In this document: one piece after another, positions 32,367 to 43,823 of the stretch
How positions within the stretch are numbered: position 1 is the first letter of the stretch
Layout: every line of letters begins with the position of its first letter
DNA from: Nonomuraea guangzhouensis
GTDB taxonomy: Bacteria; Actinomycetota; Actinomycetes; Streptosporangiales; Streptosporangiaceae
Reading direction: 5' to 3'
Assembly: GCF_019396345.1 (NCBI RefSeq)
Contig: NZ_JAHKRM010000045.1
Location: 31,625-95,624, forward strand
DNA: 64,000 nt
Position numbers and translations under genes: made by a program
The notes under the pieces: generated by a model
What the model was told of the DNA's origin: nothing
Seen by the model: the letters and a program-made list of their open reading frames with translations, nothing else
Database searches by the model: none

Positions 32367-33661
32367 CGCGCGACGCGGGCGGCCAGCTTCCGGTGCTCCG
32401 CGCTGCGGAGCACCTTGGCCGCCTGCGCGGCCGACGCCACGGGCGCCTTGGGCAGCAGGCCGCGGCTCTGCTTGAGCTTGAGCAGCCGGGTCACCGACTC
32501 GTCGAGGCGCTGCTGCGAGATCTTGCCCGACTTCACCGCCGCCAGCACCGCGTTGTACGCCTTGGGCAGGTCGTTCGGCATGAGCAGCAGGTCGGCGCCC
32601 GCCTGGATGGCGCGCACGGGGATCTCGGCGTCGTTGTACTTCTTGCGCACCCCTTCCATGTTGAGCGCGTCCGTGGAGATCACGCCCTGGAAGCCGAGCT
32701 TGTTCCTGAGCAGCCCGGTCAGGATGGGCTTGGACAGCGTTGCGGGGTCGCGTGACGGGTCGAGCTTGGGGAAGACGATGTGCGCGCTCATCACGGCGTC
32801 GACGCCGGCGGCGATCGCGGCCTTGAACGGCGGCGCGTCGATCCGCTCCCACTGCTCCTTCGTGTGCTTGATCACCGGCAGCCCGGTGTGGCTGTCGATG
32901 TTGGTGTCGCCGTGGCCGGGGAAGTGCTTGGCGGTGGCGGCGACCTTGGCGTCCCTGAAGCCCTTGACCGACGCGGACACCATCTTGGCCACCTCGCCCG
33001 GCTGGTCGCCGAAGGCGCGCTTGCCGATGACCGGGTTCCTCGGGTCGACGTTCACGTCGGCGACCGGGGCGAAGTCCAGGTTGACGCCGACCGCGCGCAG
33101 CTCCTGGCCGGTGGCCTTGGCCACGGCCCGGGCGAGCGCGGTGTCCTTGGTCGAGCCCACCTCGGAGGCGCCGGGGAAGTCGGTCATCAACGCGCCCATC
33201 CTGGACACCAGGCCGTTCTCCTGGTCGGTGCCGATCAGGAGCGGAACGCCCTTGGACGCCTGCTGCAGCCCGTTGGTCAGATTGACGACCTGGTCGACGC
33301 CCTGGATGTTGGCCGGGAAGAGGATCACGCCACCGAGGTGGTATTTGGCGACCACCTTGGCCGGGGTCTGGGCGCCGTATCTCGCCTGGTTCTCGCCTGA
33401 CACGGTGCCGGGCGCCGTGCCGTACAGGACGGGCATGAACAGCTGGCCGACCTTCTCCTCCACGCTCATCTTCGACACGACCAGCCGCAACTCGTCGCCC
33501 TCGCCGGACTGCGAGGCGCTCGGCCGGGTCGGCTGAGTCGTGGCCGGGGTCGCCACCTCGGGCCTCGTCGCCGGAGCGGCGCCCGCCTGAGCGCCACCAC
33601 CACCGGCGCATGCCGCGAGAGCCATCACCAGGAGCCCGGTCGTACCTGTCCGTCGAAGCAT
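32363..33661 (-). CDS. Lipoprotein beta-N-acetylhexosaminidase, NagZ/GH3 type
   Basis: About 432 residues. The N terminus has a lipobox (VMALAAC) and a Thr/Pro linker, so the enzyme is anchored outside the membrane. The GH3 barrel has the NagZ-specific catalytic loop KHFPGHGDTNIDSHTGLP, with its acid/base His, and the nucleophile in STDALNMEG. It should cleave N-acetylglucosamine from muropeptides or chitin oligomers. It is the last gene on the strand that carries the sugar phosphotransferase genes, 120 bp after EI, so it may supply that system with GlcNAc. ATG 33661. Confidence 0.93.
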   Translation of the reverse strand: MLRRTGTTGLLVMALAACAGGGGAQAGAAPATRPEVATPATTQPTRPSASQSGEGDELRLVVSKMSVEEKVGQLFMPVLYGTAPGTVSGENQARYGAQTPAKVVAKYHLGGVILFPANIQGVDQVVNLTNGLQQASKGVPLLIGTDQENGLVSRMGALMTDFPGASEVGSTKDTALARAVAKATGQELRAVGVNLDFAPVADVNVDPRNPVIGKRAFGDQPGEVAKMVSASVKGFRDAKVAATAKHFPGHGDTNIDSHTGLPVIKHTKEQWERIDAPPFKAAIAAGVDAVMSAHIVFPKLDPSRDPATLSKPILTGLLRNKLGFQGVISTDALNMEGVRKKYNDAEIPVRAIQAGADLLLMPNDLPKAYNAVLAAVKSGKISQQRLDESVTRLLKLKQSRGLLPKAPVASAAQAAKVLRSAEHRKLAARVAR

Positions 33662-33734
33662 GCCCCCAACGGTATCCATGCCTGCGGGACGCCCGGACCA
33701 CAAGCCGTCCTTCTGACGGCCGGTCAGCGCTCCT

Positions 33735-33790
33735 GAACGCAGAGGCGTCCCAGACGCAGAGGTCCCTAGACGAAGAGGTCCCTAGACGCC
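33735..33790 (-). repeat. 16-bp tandem repeat across the ptsI stop codon
   Basis: Units near AGACGCAGAGGTCCCT start at 33752 and 33768, with a diverged 17-bp unit at 33735 and a partial one after 33784. The TAG stop of ptsI (33782-33784) lies in the repeat, so each unit repeats the CTAG stop context. Confidence 0.75.
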
Positions 33791-35494
33791 CAGCGGGACG
33801 AGGCCGGGCAGGTGCGAGCGGGCCGCGGCGCGGGCGTGCGCCGCCGTGCTGGCCCCCCGCGCCGCCTGCGCGGCGAGCTGGCACTGGTCCAGCGTGTGCG
33901 CGCCCAGCCCGGTCCGTACGGCGGGCAGCGCGGCGGCGCCCATGGACAGCGTGGTCACCCCGAGCCCCACGAACACGCAGGCCATGGCCGGGTCGGCGGC
34001 CGACTCCCCGCAGACGCCGCACGGTTTGCCGTTGTCGGCGGCGGCCGTCGCGGTCATGGCGACGAGGTCGAGCAGCGCGGGCTGCCACGGATCCTGCAAC
34101 GAGCCCAGCGCACCGGACTGCCGGTCGGCGGCGAAGGCGTACTGCGCCAGGTCATTGGTCCCGATCGACACGAAGTCGACCACCGTGACCAGGCTCTCCG
34201 CCCGCAGCACCGCCGCCGGGATCTCGATCATCACGCCCGCCTGCGGGAGCCCTCTGGCGTGGCAGGCGTCGGCGAACCACTTGGCCTCCTGGGCCGTGGC
34301 GACCATCGGCGCCATCACCTGGAGCTCGGCCGCCGCCGTGCCCGCCCGGACCGCGCCCGCACGGTCCACCGCCGCCGCCACGGACAGCGCTTCCAGCTGG
34401 GCGTCCATCACCTTGGGGTACTTCTCGAACAACCGCAGGCCACGCTCGCCGAGTGCCGGGTTCGGCTCGGGCGCGGCCGGCGGCAGGAACGCCAGCGGCT
34501 TGTCGGCTCCGGCGTCCAGCGTCCGCACCACCACCCGTCCGCCCGGGAAGGCCGCCAGCGCCGCCCGGTAGACCTGCTCCTGCTCCGCAACGGAGGGCGC
34601 ATCAGGTCGCCCGAGGAAGAGGAACTCGGTGCGATAGAGCCCGACGCCCTCCGCCCCGGCCGCCAGCGCCCCGTCGAGGTCGTCCGGGCCGCCGATGTTG
34701 GCCAGCAGCTGCACCAGGTAGCCGTCGCGGGTCCGGCCGGGGCCGCCGGTCGTCATCCGTTGCCGCCTGGCGTCGTTCGCGCTGACGTGCCGGGCCACGT
34801 CGAACTCGGTGGGCTCCAGGCGTACCTCTCCGGTGTTGCCGTCGACCAGCACCCGGGTGCCGGGCGGGATCTCGGTCGCGCCCGGGCAGGCCACGACGGC
34901 GGGCACGCCCATCGCCCTGGACAGGATCGCGGTGTGGCTGGTCGGCCCGCCGCCCTCGGTCACGAACGCGGCCACGACGTCCTTCGACAGCAACGCGGTG
35001 TCGGCGGGCGCCAGATCGATGGCGATCAGCACGTACGGCTCGCCCGTGCCGCGATCGGGGGGCGGGGCCGGCAGGGGGTGGCCCGTGAGGCGGGCGATCA
35101 CACGGTCCCTGATGTCGTCCAGGTCGGCGACGCGCTCGCCGAGATACCCGCCCGCACTAGCCAGCATGTCCCGATATTTCGCGAAAGCCTGGTAGACCGC
35201 CCGGGGAGCCGCGATCCGCTCGTCGATCAGGGCCTTGACCCCCACCACCAGGCCGGGATCCTCGGCGATCAGCGCCTGGGCCTTGAGGATCTCCTTGGCC
35301 TCGCCACCGGCCCGGTTGCCGCGGGCCTCCAGCTCGCCCGCCACCTGCCTGAGCGCGGCCACCGCCCGCTCCCGCTCCGGCTCCGGCGGGCCCTCGTACG
35401 TGGAGCCGACGGCAGGTTCGGGTACGGCGCCCGTCAGCACGTACGCGGCACCCAACCCGATCCCCGGGCTGACCCCGGCCCCCCGCAGGTTCAT
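33782..35494 (-). CDS. ptsI: PTS enzyme I (phosphoenolpyruvate-protein phosphotransferase)
   Basis: A 570-aa EI: the phospho-His is in GGGPTSHTAILSR (His about 187), the PEP-binding barrel contains GVGLYRTEFLFLGR, PNPALGERGLRLF and VSIGTNDLAQYAFAADR, and the Cys near the C terminus is in GKPCGVCGESAADP. It takes phosphate from PEP and passes it to HPr. Its ATG overlaps the HPr stop as ATGA, so the two are translated together. Start position fits the usual EI N terminus (GAGVSPGIGLGAAYVL). Confidence 0.97.
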   Translation of the reverse strand: MNLRGAGVSPGIGLGAAYVLTGAVPEPAVGSTYEGPPEPERERAVAALRQVAGELEARGNRAGGEAKEILKAQALIAEDPGLVVGVKALIDERIAAPRAVYQAFAKYRDMLASAGGYLGERVADLDDIRDRVIARLTGHPLPAPPPDRGTGEPYVLIAIDLAPADTALLSKDVVAAFVTEGGGPTSHTAILSRAMGVPAVVACPGATEIPPGTRVLVDGNTGEVRLEPTEFDVARHVSANDARRQRMTTGGPGRTRDGYLVQLLANIGGPDDLDGALAAGAEGVGLYRTEFLFLGRPDAPSVAEQEQVYRAALAAFPGGRVVVRTLDAGADKPLAFLPPAAPEPNPALGERGLRLFEKYPKVMDAQLEALSVAAAVDRAGAVRAGTAAAELQVMAPMVATAQEAKWFADACHARGLPQAGVMIEIPAAVLRAESLVTVVDFVSIGTNDLAQYAFAADRQSGALGSLQDPWQPALLDLVAMTATAAADNGKPCGVCGESAADPAMACVFVGLGVTTLSMGAAALPAVRTGLGAHTLDQCQLAAQAARGASTAAHARAAARSHLPGLVPLGV

Positions 35495-35751
35495 GGGGTC
35501 CCGGCGATCGCCGCCAGCTGGTCGAGCACCTCGTCGGCGCCCTCGCCCTCGGCCCTGATCACGATGTCCTCGCCCTGCCGGACGTCCAGCCCCAGGATCT
35601 GCAGGATGCTCTTGCCGTTGATCGGCGTGCCCCCCACGCCCTTGCTCACGGTGATGTCCATCGGGGCCTTGACCGCGGTCTGCACGAACGTCGCCGCCGG
35701 GCGGGCGTGCAACCCTACTTCCGCCGCCACGGTGACCTTGCGCTCGGCCAT
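35491..35751 (-). CDS. ptsH: PTS phosphocarrier protein HPr
   Basis: An 86-aa HPr with the phosphorylatable His15 in GLHARPAATF and the NGKSILQILGL helix around Ser48, the site matching regulatory Ser46 of Firmicutes; in actinobacteria regulatory phosphorylation is not generally assumed. AAGGAGG precedes the ATG. It lies between EIIA and EI on the same strand. Confidence 0.97.
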   Translation of the reverse strand: MAERKVTVAAEVGLHARPAATFVQTAVKAPMDITVSKGVGGTPINGKSILQILGLDVRQGEDIVIRAEGEGADEVLDQLAAIAGTP

Positions 35752-35798
35752 GTAGTCCTCCTTGTCCACCGGTCCGGACCACCCGGACGCAGATCGTC

Positions 35799-36245
35799 CT
35801 AATCCCAGAGAAAAAGCTCGTCCCCGGCGTGTACCGACCCACCGGCCATGGCCGTCACCGACCCGGCGCGCGCGTCGAGCGCCACCACCGGGCAGACCGG
35901 CGAGCGGCCACCGGCCTCGATCGCGGCCGGGTCCCAGGCCACCACGGGCTGGCCCGCGCACACCCGATCACCCTCGGCCGCGAGAAGCTCGAACCCCTTC
36001 CCCTTCAGCTGAACCGTATCGATGCCCAGGTGCACCAGCACGCCCTTGCCGTCGTCCCCCACGATGACATAGGCATGCGGATGCAATTTCATGATTTTTC
36101 CTGTTATCGGGGCTACGGCCGTGCCCGGTCCCCGCGCTGGATCTATCGCCGTTCCCGGCCCGACCATGCCCGCGGAGAACACCGGATCGGGCACGGCCGA
36201 CAGCCCCACGGTCACCCCCTCGACCGGGGCGAGAACAGTCGTCAT
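35799..36245 (-). CDS. crr: PTS EIIA component, glucose/GlcNAc type
   Basis: A 148-aa EIIA(Glc)-fold protein with the catalytic His in GVLVHLGIDTVQLKGKGF (His72) and the second active-site His in HPHAYVI (His57). It accepts phosphate from HPr and passes it to EIIB. It also could have regulatory roles as in other bacteria. It lies 11 bp after EIIB and 47 bp before HPr on the same strand. Confidence 0.95.
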   Translation of the reverse strand: MTTVLAPVEGVTVGLSAVPDPVFSAGMVGPGTAIDPARGPGTAVAPITGKIMKLHPHAYVIVGDDGKGVLVHLGIDTVQLKGKGFELLAAEGDRVCAGQPVVAWDPAAIEAGGRSPVCPVVALDARAGSVTAMAGGSVHAGDELFLWD

Positions 36246-36256
36246 GATCTCGCCCT

Positions 36257-36493
36257 CTAGCCGATGATGTCCTCGATGTCGCTGGCGATCGTGTCCGCTT
36301 CGGGCCCGACGACGACCTGCACCACGTTGCCCGCGGCCATGACGCCGTGCGCGCCCGCCGCCTTGAGCGCGGCCTGGTCGACCTTGGAGACGTCACGCAC
36401 CTCTGTCCGTAGCCGGGTGATGCAGGGCTCGATGTCGATGATGTTGCCGGCACCGCCGAGCCCCGCGATGATCGCGCTGGCGTCAGCCGCCAT
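36257..36493 (-). CDS. PTS EIIB component, glucose/GlcNAc type
   Basis: A 78-aa EIIB domain with phospho-Cys24 in IEPCITRLRTEVRD and the end motif NVVQVVVGPEADTIASDI. It phosphorylates the incoming sugar together with EIIC, which is encoded on the other strand at 38444. Splitting EIIA, EIIB and EIIC into separate proteins is typical of actinobacterial GlcNAc systems. Confidence 0.95.
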   Translation of the reverse strand: MAADASAIIAGLGGAGNIIDIEPCITRLRTEVRDVSKVDQAALKAAGAHGVMAAGNVVQVVVGPEADTIASDIEDIIG

Positions 36494-36527
36494 CCGTCCT
36501 CCTCGTACGTTACGACCAGGCTAAACG

Positions 36528-37565
36528 TCAGTCGGTCTGGGTCACCTTGTTGAGCCCGCGCGGCGCGTCGGGATCGATGCCCAGCTTCCGGGCCAGCGCC
36601 TCGGTGAGCAACTGCCCCGGCACGATGAGGCCCATGGGCGCGACCCATTCGGGCAGGTCAGGGCCGTTGAGCGCCGCCGTGCCCGCCTGGGCCAGCGCCG
36701 GACCGCCGCCGATGGTGAAGGCCGCGGCGCCCGCGGCGACCACGCGCTCGGCGAGCGCCACGGTCCCGGACAGCGTCGGGCTGTTCTCAGCGGCGACCAG
36801 CAGGGCGGGGGTGTCGGCGTCGACCACGGCGATCGGGCCGTGCAGCAGGTCGGCGTACGACAGTCCCATGGCGTGCAGGTAGCACGCCTCCTTGAGCTTG
36901 AGCGCGGTCTCCAGCGCGGTGGAGAAGGCCAGGCCGCGGGCGGAGACCACGGCTCCGGGCTTGTCGGCCAGGCCCTCGACGACCGCGTCGAGGTCACCCG
37001 GCTCGGAGATCAGCTTCTCCACCGCTTCCGGGACCCGCTGCAGGTCGGCCGCGTCCACGTCGGCGCCGAGGCCGAGCGCGAGCACGGCCAGCGCGGCGAG
37101 CTGGGTGGTGTAGGTCTTCGTGGCCGGGACGGCCTTCTCCTCGCCGGCCAGCGTGCACAGCGCCAGGTCGGCGGCCTGGGCGAGCGGGCTGTCCGGACCG
37201 CCGTTCGTCACGCCGACCGTCTTGGCCCCGCAGTCCTTGGCCCAGGTCAGCGTCTCGACGATCTCCTCGGTCCGGCCCGACTGCGAGATGGCCACGGCCA
37301 GCACGCCGTCGAGGTCCAGCTTGCGCTTGTACGTCGTCGCGACGGACGGGGCGGCGAGGGCGGCCAGCCGGCCCGCGTGGGCTTCGACCAGGTAGCGGCC
37401 GTAGACTGCGGCATTGTCGGAGGTGCCACGCGCGATGAACAGCAGTTGCCGGGTCTGCTCACCCAGCGCTCTCACCTCGCCGATCCTGGGAAGCAGGGAG
37501 TCGAGCGTGGCCCGCAGCGCCTGGGGCTGCTCAGCGATCTCGCTGCGCATCTTGGTGGTCATCAT
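36528..37565 (-). CDS. SIS-domain sugar-phosphate isomerase/deaminase (NagB-II type)
   Basis: A 345-aa protein with two SIS domains (ARGTSDNAAVYGRYL; AISQSGRTEEIVETL; LKLKEACYLHAMGLSYADLLHGP), as in the isomerase half of GlmS but without the glutaminase domain. This is the layout of NagB-II/AgaS-type deaminases, which turn glucosamine-6-phosphate into fructose-6-phosphate. It is first in the minus-strand PTS gene row, facing the DasR-like regulator across the operator. Two ATG codons (37565, 37562) are adjacent and GAGGG directly precedes them, so the exact start is open. Confidence 0.9.
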   Translation of the reverse strand: MMTTKMRSEIAEQPQALRATLDSLLPRIGEVRALGEQTRQLLFIARGTSDNAAVYGRYLVEAHAGRLAALAAPSVATTYKRKLDLDGVLAVAISQSGRTEEIVETLTWAKDCGAKTVGVTNGGPDSPLAQAADLALCTLAGEEKAVPATKTYTTQLAALAVLALGLGADVDAADLQRVPEAVEKLISEPGDLDAVVEGLADKPGAVVSARGLAFSTALETALKLKEACYLHAMGLSYADLLHGPIAVVDADTPALLVAAENSPTLSGTVALAERVVAAGAAAFTIGGGPALAQAGTAALNGPDLPEWVAPMGLIVPGQLLTEALARKLGIDPDAPRGLNKVTQTD

Positions 37566-37610
37566 CCCTCAAATCGTTACCGTACAGACTTGACCCTGTT
37601 TTACGACATG

Positions 37611-37632
37611 TGGTCTAGTCCGGACTAGACCA
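37611..37632. promoter_or_regulatory. 22-bp palindrome with two CTAG-centred dyads, DasR-like operator
   Basis: The sequence TGGTCTAGTC plus its mirror is a perfect 22-bp inverted repeat. It contains GGTCTAGTCC and GGACTAGACC, two CTAG-centred half-dyads whose centres are 10 bp apart, one helical turn. The outer arms TGGTCTAG and CTAGACCA match those of known DasR sites (TGGTCTAGACCA). It lies 46 bp from each start codon, of the SIS deaminase and of the GntR regulator, so it can control both directions. Confidence 0.82.
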
Positions 37633-37678
37633 GTACGAACCATAGCCCATCGCCCAGGTCAGATCGAGGGGAGGATCC

Positions 37679-38419
37679 GTGGCGCACATCGATCCGGACA
37701 GCCCGGTGCCCAAGTACTTCCAGCTCCGCGAGATCCTGCTGGATCTCATCGACAGCGACGAGCTGAGCATCGGCGCGGCGATCCCGTCCGAGCGCGAGCT
37801 CTGCCAGCGCTTCGGCCTGTCCAGGATGACAGTCCGGCAGGCGGTCGACCACCTGGTGTCCGAGGGCCGTCTGCACCGGGTGCCCGGCAAGGGCACGTTC
37901 GTGGCCAGGCCCAAGATCGAGCTCGCGCTGCAGCTCACGTCGTTCACCGACGACATGCGGGCGCGCGGCATGGAGCCGGGCTCGCGCGACCTGGACAGAA
38001 GGGTCGTCCGCGCCAGCGCCCACCTGGCCAAGGAGCTGGGCATCCAGCCGGGCGAGGAAGTGCACTTCATCGAGCGGCTGCGGACCGCCGACGGCGAGCC
38101 GCTGTCCATCGAGCGGGCGCACATCCCGGTCAAGCTCGCCCCCGACCTGGCTGAGCACGACCTGTCCGGCAGGTCACTCTACGAGCTGCTGGAGAGCCGC
38201 TACGGGCTGGTCATGGACGCCGGCGAGCTGACCATCGACGGGGGCATCGCCGATCCGAGCGACGCCGACCTGCTCAAGCTCGCCCGGGGCGGGGCCGTAC
38301 TACTGTTGCAGCGCAGATCCTTCTCCGGCGGCGTCTGCGCGGAGCTGGGCGTGTCCACCTATCGCGCGGACCGCTACCAGCTGCGCACCATTCTGGAAAC
38401 GCCCACCAGACGGGGCTGA
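37679..38419 (+). CDS. GntR/HutC-family regulator, DasR-like
   Basis: The 246-aa protein has a winged helix-turn-helix (PSERELCQRFGLSRMTVRQA, GRLHRVPGKGTFVARPK) and a UTRA ligand domain (LALQLTSFTDDMRARGMEPG, LRTADGEPLSIERAHIP). The region after the winged helix closely matches Streptomyces DasR, whose ligand is glucosamine-6-phosphate or GlcNAc-6-phosphate. Its place between PTS genes and next to a dre-like palindrome makes it the likely local repressor. It is followed 25 bp later by EIIC. Confidence 0.93.
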   Translation: MAHIDPDSPVPKYFQLREILLDLIDSDELSIGAAIPSERELCQRFGLSRMTVRQAVDHLVSEGRLHRVPGKGTFVARPKIELALQLTSFTDDMRARGMEPGSRDLDRRVVRASAHLAKELGIQPGEEVHFIERLRTADGEPLSIERAHIPVKLAPDLAEHDLSGRSLYELLESRYGLVMDAGELTIDGGIADPSDADLLKLARGGAVLLLQRRSFSGGVCAELGVSTYRADRYQLRTILETPTRRG

Positions 38420-38443
38420 GGGCCCGATCCGGAGGAACCCCCG

Positions 38444-39754
38444 GTGAACGAGACCACCGCCGCCAGGCCTTCGCCGTTCTCGCGCGTGATGAACGTACTC
38501 CAGCGGCTGGGCCGCTCGCTCATGCTGCCCATCGCCGCCCTGCCCGCGGCCGCGCTGCTGCTCCGCTTCGGCCAGCCCGACATGCTCGGCTCCAACGGCA
38601 CCGATCCCGGCGGCCTGGCCGACGTGGCCGGCTTCGGCTGGATGAACCAGGTCGCCGAGGTGCTGGCCGCCGCCGGTGCGGCGCTGTTCGAGAACCTGCC
38701 GCTGCTGTTCGCGGTGGGGGTGGCGATCGGGTTCGCCCGCAAGTCCGACGGGTCGACCGCGCTCGCCGCGGTGGTGGGCTACCTGGTGTTCGACCGCGTG
38801 ACCAAGGTGATGTTCTTCGGCTCGGCCATCAGGGAGACGGTCCTGATCAGGGCGGAGCAGCCCCAGGGCATCAAGGAGATCATCAACTACGGCATGCAGA
38901 ACCCCACCCAGGTGCTCGGCGGCATCATGATCGGGCTGGTCACCGCCGTGCTCTGGCAGCGCTTCCACCGGATCAAGCTGCCGTCCTGGCTGGCCTTCTT
39001 CGGCGGGCGCCGGTTCGTCCCCATCATCACCTCGATCGCGGCGCTGCTGCTCGGCGTGCTGATCGGCTGGGTGTGGCCGATACTCGGCGAGTGGATCGGC
39101 CACGCGGGCGAGGCCCTGACCACGCTCGGGCCGCTGGGCACCGGCATCTACGGCCTGATCAACCGGCTGCTGATCCCCCTCGGCCTGCACCACTTCGTGA
39201 ACTCGATCGTCTGGTACGTGGTCCCCCAGTGCGAGGTCGGCGGCCAGGTCCTCGGCGGCGACTGGAACTGCTACTTCGGCGGCGCCCCGCACTCCGGCCA
39301 GTTCATGGCCGGGTTCTTCCCGATCATGATGTTCGCGCTGCCGGCCGCCGCGCTGGCCATGTGGCGGGCCGCGCCTCCGCACCGGCGGGCAGCCGTGGGC
39401 GGCATCATGCTGTCGGCCGGGCTGGCCTCGTTCGTCACCGGCATCACCGAGCCGATCGAGTTCGCGTTCATCTTCGTGGCGCCGGTGCTGCTGGTCGTAC
39501 ACGCGGTGCTGACCGGTCTGGCGATGGCGCTCACCACACTGATTGGCGGGCAGTTGGGCTTCGGCTTCTCCGCGGGGCTGCTCGACATGCTGCTCAACGC
39601 CAGCAAGTCGAACACCCATAATCTGCCGGGAATCCTGCTGCTCGGGGTGATCTATGGCGTGGTCTATTACGTGGTGTTCACTTTTCTCATTCGGAAACTC
39701 AACATCCTGACCCCGGGGCGCGAGCCCGAACCTGATGTCGATTCGGGCGAATAA
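38444..39754 (+). CDS. PTS EIIC component, N-acetylglucosamine type
   Basis: A 436-aa membrane protein with about ten hydrophobic segments. Family marks are LGRSLMLPIAALPAAALLLRFG, LGLHHFVNSIVWY and the sugar-binding loop SFVTGITEPIEFAFIFVAP. It resembles NagE2-type permeases more than PtsG, and has no fused EIIB or EIIA. It imports and helps phosphorylate GlcNAc. GTG 38444 has GGAGGA upstream. A copy of the dispersed palindromic repeat begins nine bases after its stop. Confidence 0.94.
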   Translation: MNETTAARPSPFSRVMNVLQRLGRSLMLPIAALPAAALLLRFGQPDMLGSNGTDPGGLADVAGFGWMNQVAEVLAAAGAALFENLPLLFAVGVAIGFARKSDGSTALAAVVGYLVFDRVTKVMFFGSAIRETVLIRAEQPQGIKEIINYGMQNPTQVLGGIMIGLVTAVLWQRFHRIKLPSWLAFFGGRRFVPIITSIAALLLGVLIGWVWPILGEWIGHAGEALTTLGPLGTGIYGLINRLLIPLGLHHFVNSIVWYVVPQCEVGGQVLGGDWNCYFGGAPHSGQFMAGFFPIMMFALPAAALAMWRAAPPHRRAAVGGIMLSAGLASFVTGITEPIEFAFIFVAPVLLVVHAVLTGLAMALTTLIGGQLGFGFSAGLLDMLLNASKSNTHNLPGILLLGVIYGVVYYVVFTFLIRKLNILTPGREPEPDVDSGE

Positions 39755-39762
39755 CCACTATC

Positions 39763-39893
39763 TTTTACGGCCGGCCCAGTGGGCCCCACCCGCCATACGT
39801 GGCTGAGCTCTGTCCAGGGACACGCTCCTCCGGTGGAGGTGGTCAGGCGCCGTGACGTGCGTGTTCTTGGCCGTGGCCTACCACCCAGGCGGT
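39763..39893 (+). repeat. Dispersed palindromic repeat, copy D (3' of EIIC gene)
   Basis: Starts nine bases after the EIIC stop with TTTTACGGCCGGCCC, then repeats the same dyads as copy A (GTGGGCCCCAC, CCATACGTGG, TGTCCAGGGACA, CTCCTCCGGTGGAG) and the tail CGTGACGTGCGTGTTCTTGG. Same orientation relative to the upstream gene as copy A, more than 35 kb away. The rest of the gap to 40121 holds no gene I can support. Confidence 0.82.
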
Positions 39894-40121
39894 AACGGAG
39901 AATCAGGGTAGGCCGGATCTGTTCTGGACGGTCCGGTGGCAGAGCGCGCAGGACCGAAATATTGCTGGGCACTGCCTGGACCACTCCAGCTTTCGGTGAT
40001 CTTGTTCGCCAATCACCCCGAATCGGCGGCCCAGGCGAGAAAGTTGGTGGCCGATGTATTCGGGGGCGGGGCCGGAAACTCTATGTATCGATCCCTCTCC
40101 CCCTATGACATCGGAGGCCCC

Positions 40122-40487
40122 ATGTCATCTCTTCCGCACGCCGCCGCTCCTGACCCGCTCGTCTGGGGGCCGCCGGGGGCCATCCCCGACGAGCGCAAGC
40201 TGAGGTCGCTCGGACAAGCACTGGCCGAGGTGCTCGCGGGGCGGCGGCCGGCCGAGAGTGTCGCCGACCGGCTCACCGAGCGGGCCTACCGTGAGCTCGT
40301 CAGGGCGGGGCGGATGATCGACGCGAAACGGCCGCCGTTCGTGGGGAGCCCGCATGTGAAGGAGCCCAAGGACGGCGCGGTCGAGATGTGCCTGCTCGTC
40401 CACTGCGGCGAACGCAGCCACGTGCTGGCCGTCCGGCTGGAGCGGCGCGGCGTGCAATGGCTGTGCACGGACTTCGAGACGGCCTGA
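40122..40487 (+). CDS. Rv3235-family hypothetical protein
   Basis: A 121-aa protein with a Pro-rich N terminus and a C-terminal domain (SLGQALAEVLAGRRPAESVA, LVHCGERSHVLAVRLERRGV, WLCTDFET) matching the actinobacterial family that usually sits beside secA, as here. Function unknown. ATG 40122 is used because GGAGG lies four bases upstream; the frame stays open to 39936 but that part lacks a ribosome site. Confidence 0.85.
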   Translation: MSSLPHAAAPDPLVWGPPGAIPDERKLRSLGQALAEVLAGRRPAESVADRLTERAYRELVRAGRMIDAKRPPFVGSPHVKEPKDGAVEMCLLVHCGERSHVLAVRLERRGVQWLCTDFETA

Positions 40488-40498
40488 CGCAGCATGCG

Positions 40499-40529
40499 AA
40501 GAGGCCCCGCCGCGTGGCGAGGGCCTCTT
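40499..40529. terminator. Bidirectional terminator between Rv3235-like gene and secA
   Basis: AAGAGGCCC and GGGCCTCTT form a 9-bp stem extended by an inner CGCC/GGCG stem, ending in TTTC on the plus strand and AA-rich on the other. It lies in the 62-bp gap between convergent stops, so it can serve both. Confidence 0.85.
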
Positions 40530-40549
40530 TCACAGCGTTGGGCGTGTTG

Positions 40550-43342
<2,793 letters not shown>

Positions 43343-43565
43343 TTTATGTAAAGCTCCTCGCAGGTCTACCCCGGCGGCGCCGCCAGGAGGAGAGGCTGAG
43401 ACAAACTTCCCCGTTGCCATCGTAGGCGGTTCCGCAACCAGACACAGCCACCGCGACGACGAGAGCGTCGGGCACGTCTGGGAGAATGGGGGTAGGCAGA
43501 GCGTATGCCGGTAAGACGCCGGTTCGCACCATTAGCGGGATATCCGGTAAAGGGAAGGATTTGTG

Positions 43566-43823
43566 ATGGTTGAGGGGCACAAGTCGGAGCACGCGAATCT
43601 CGGCAGCCACGGCGGCCGCGCGTCCTCATGGCTCGCGGTGACCGTGATGCTGCTCGGCACCGTCGTCGCCGGCTATGGGATGACCGCCGCCAACTGGACG
43701 CTCATCTGGATCGGGGGCGGAGTGTTCGTCATCGGCGGAATCCTCGCCCTCGTCTTCGACATCTTCACCGACGTCGTGATCGACGCCCCCCGGGCCGGGC
43801 TGCGCGCGGAAGACCACCGCTGA
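43566..43823 (+). CDS. HGxxPAAW-family small membrane protein
   Basis: An 85-aa protein with the sequence HGGRASSWLAVTVML, a variant of the actinobacterial HGxxPAAW signature, then two membrane helices (about residues 22-40 and 46-65). It is divergent from secA. Function unknown. GGAAGG lies upstream of ATG 43566; a GTG three bases earlier is also possible. Degenerate tandem repeats begin at its stop codon. Confidence 0.82.
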   Translation: MVEGHKSEHANLGSHGGRASSWLAVTVMLLGTVVAGYGMTAANWTLIWIGGGVFVIGGILALVFDIFTDVVIDAPRAGLRAEDHR

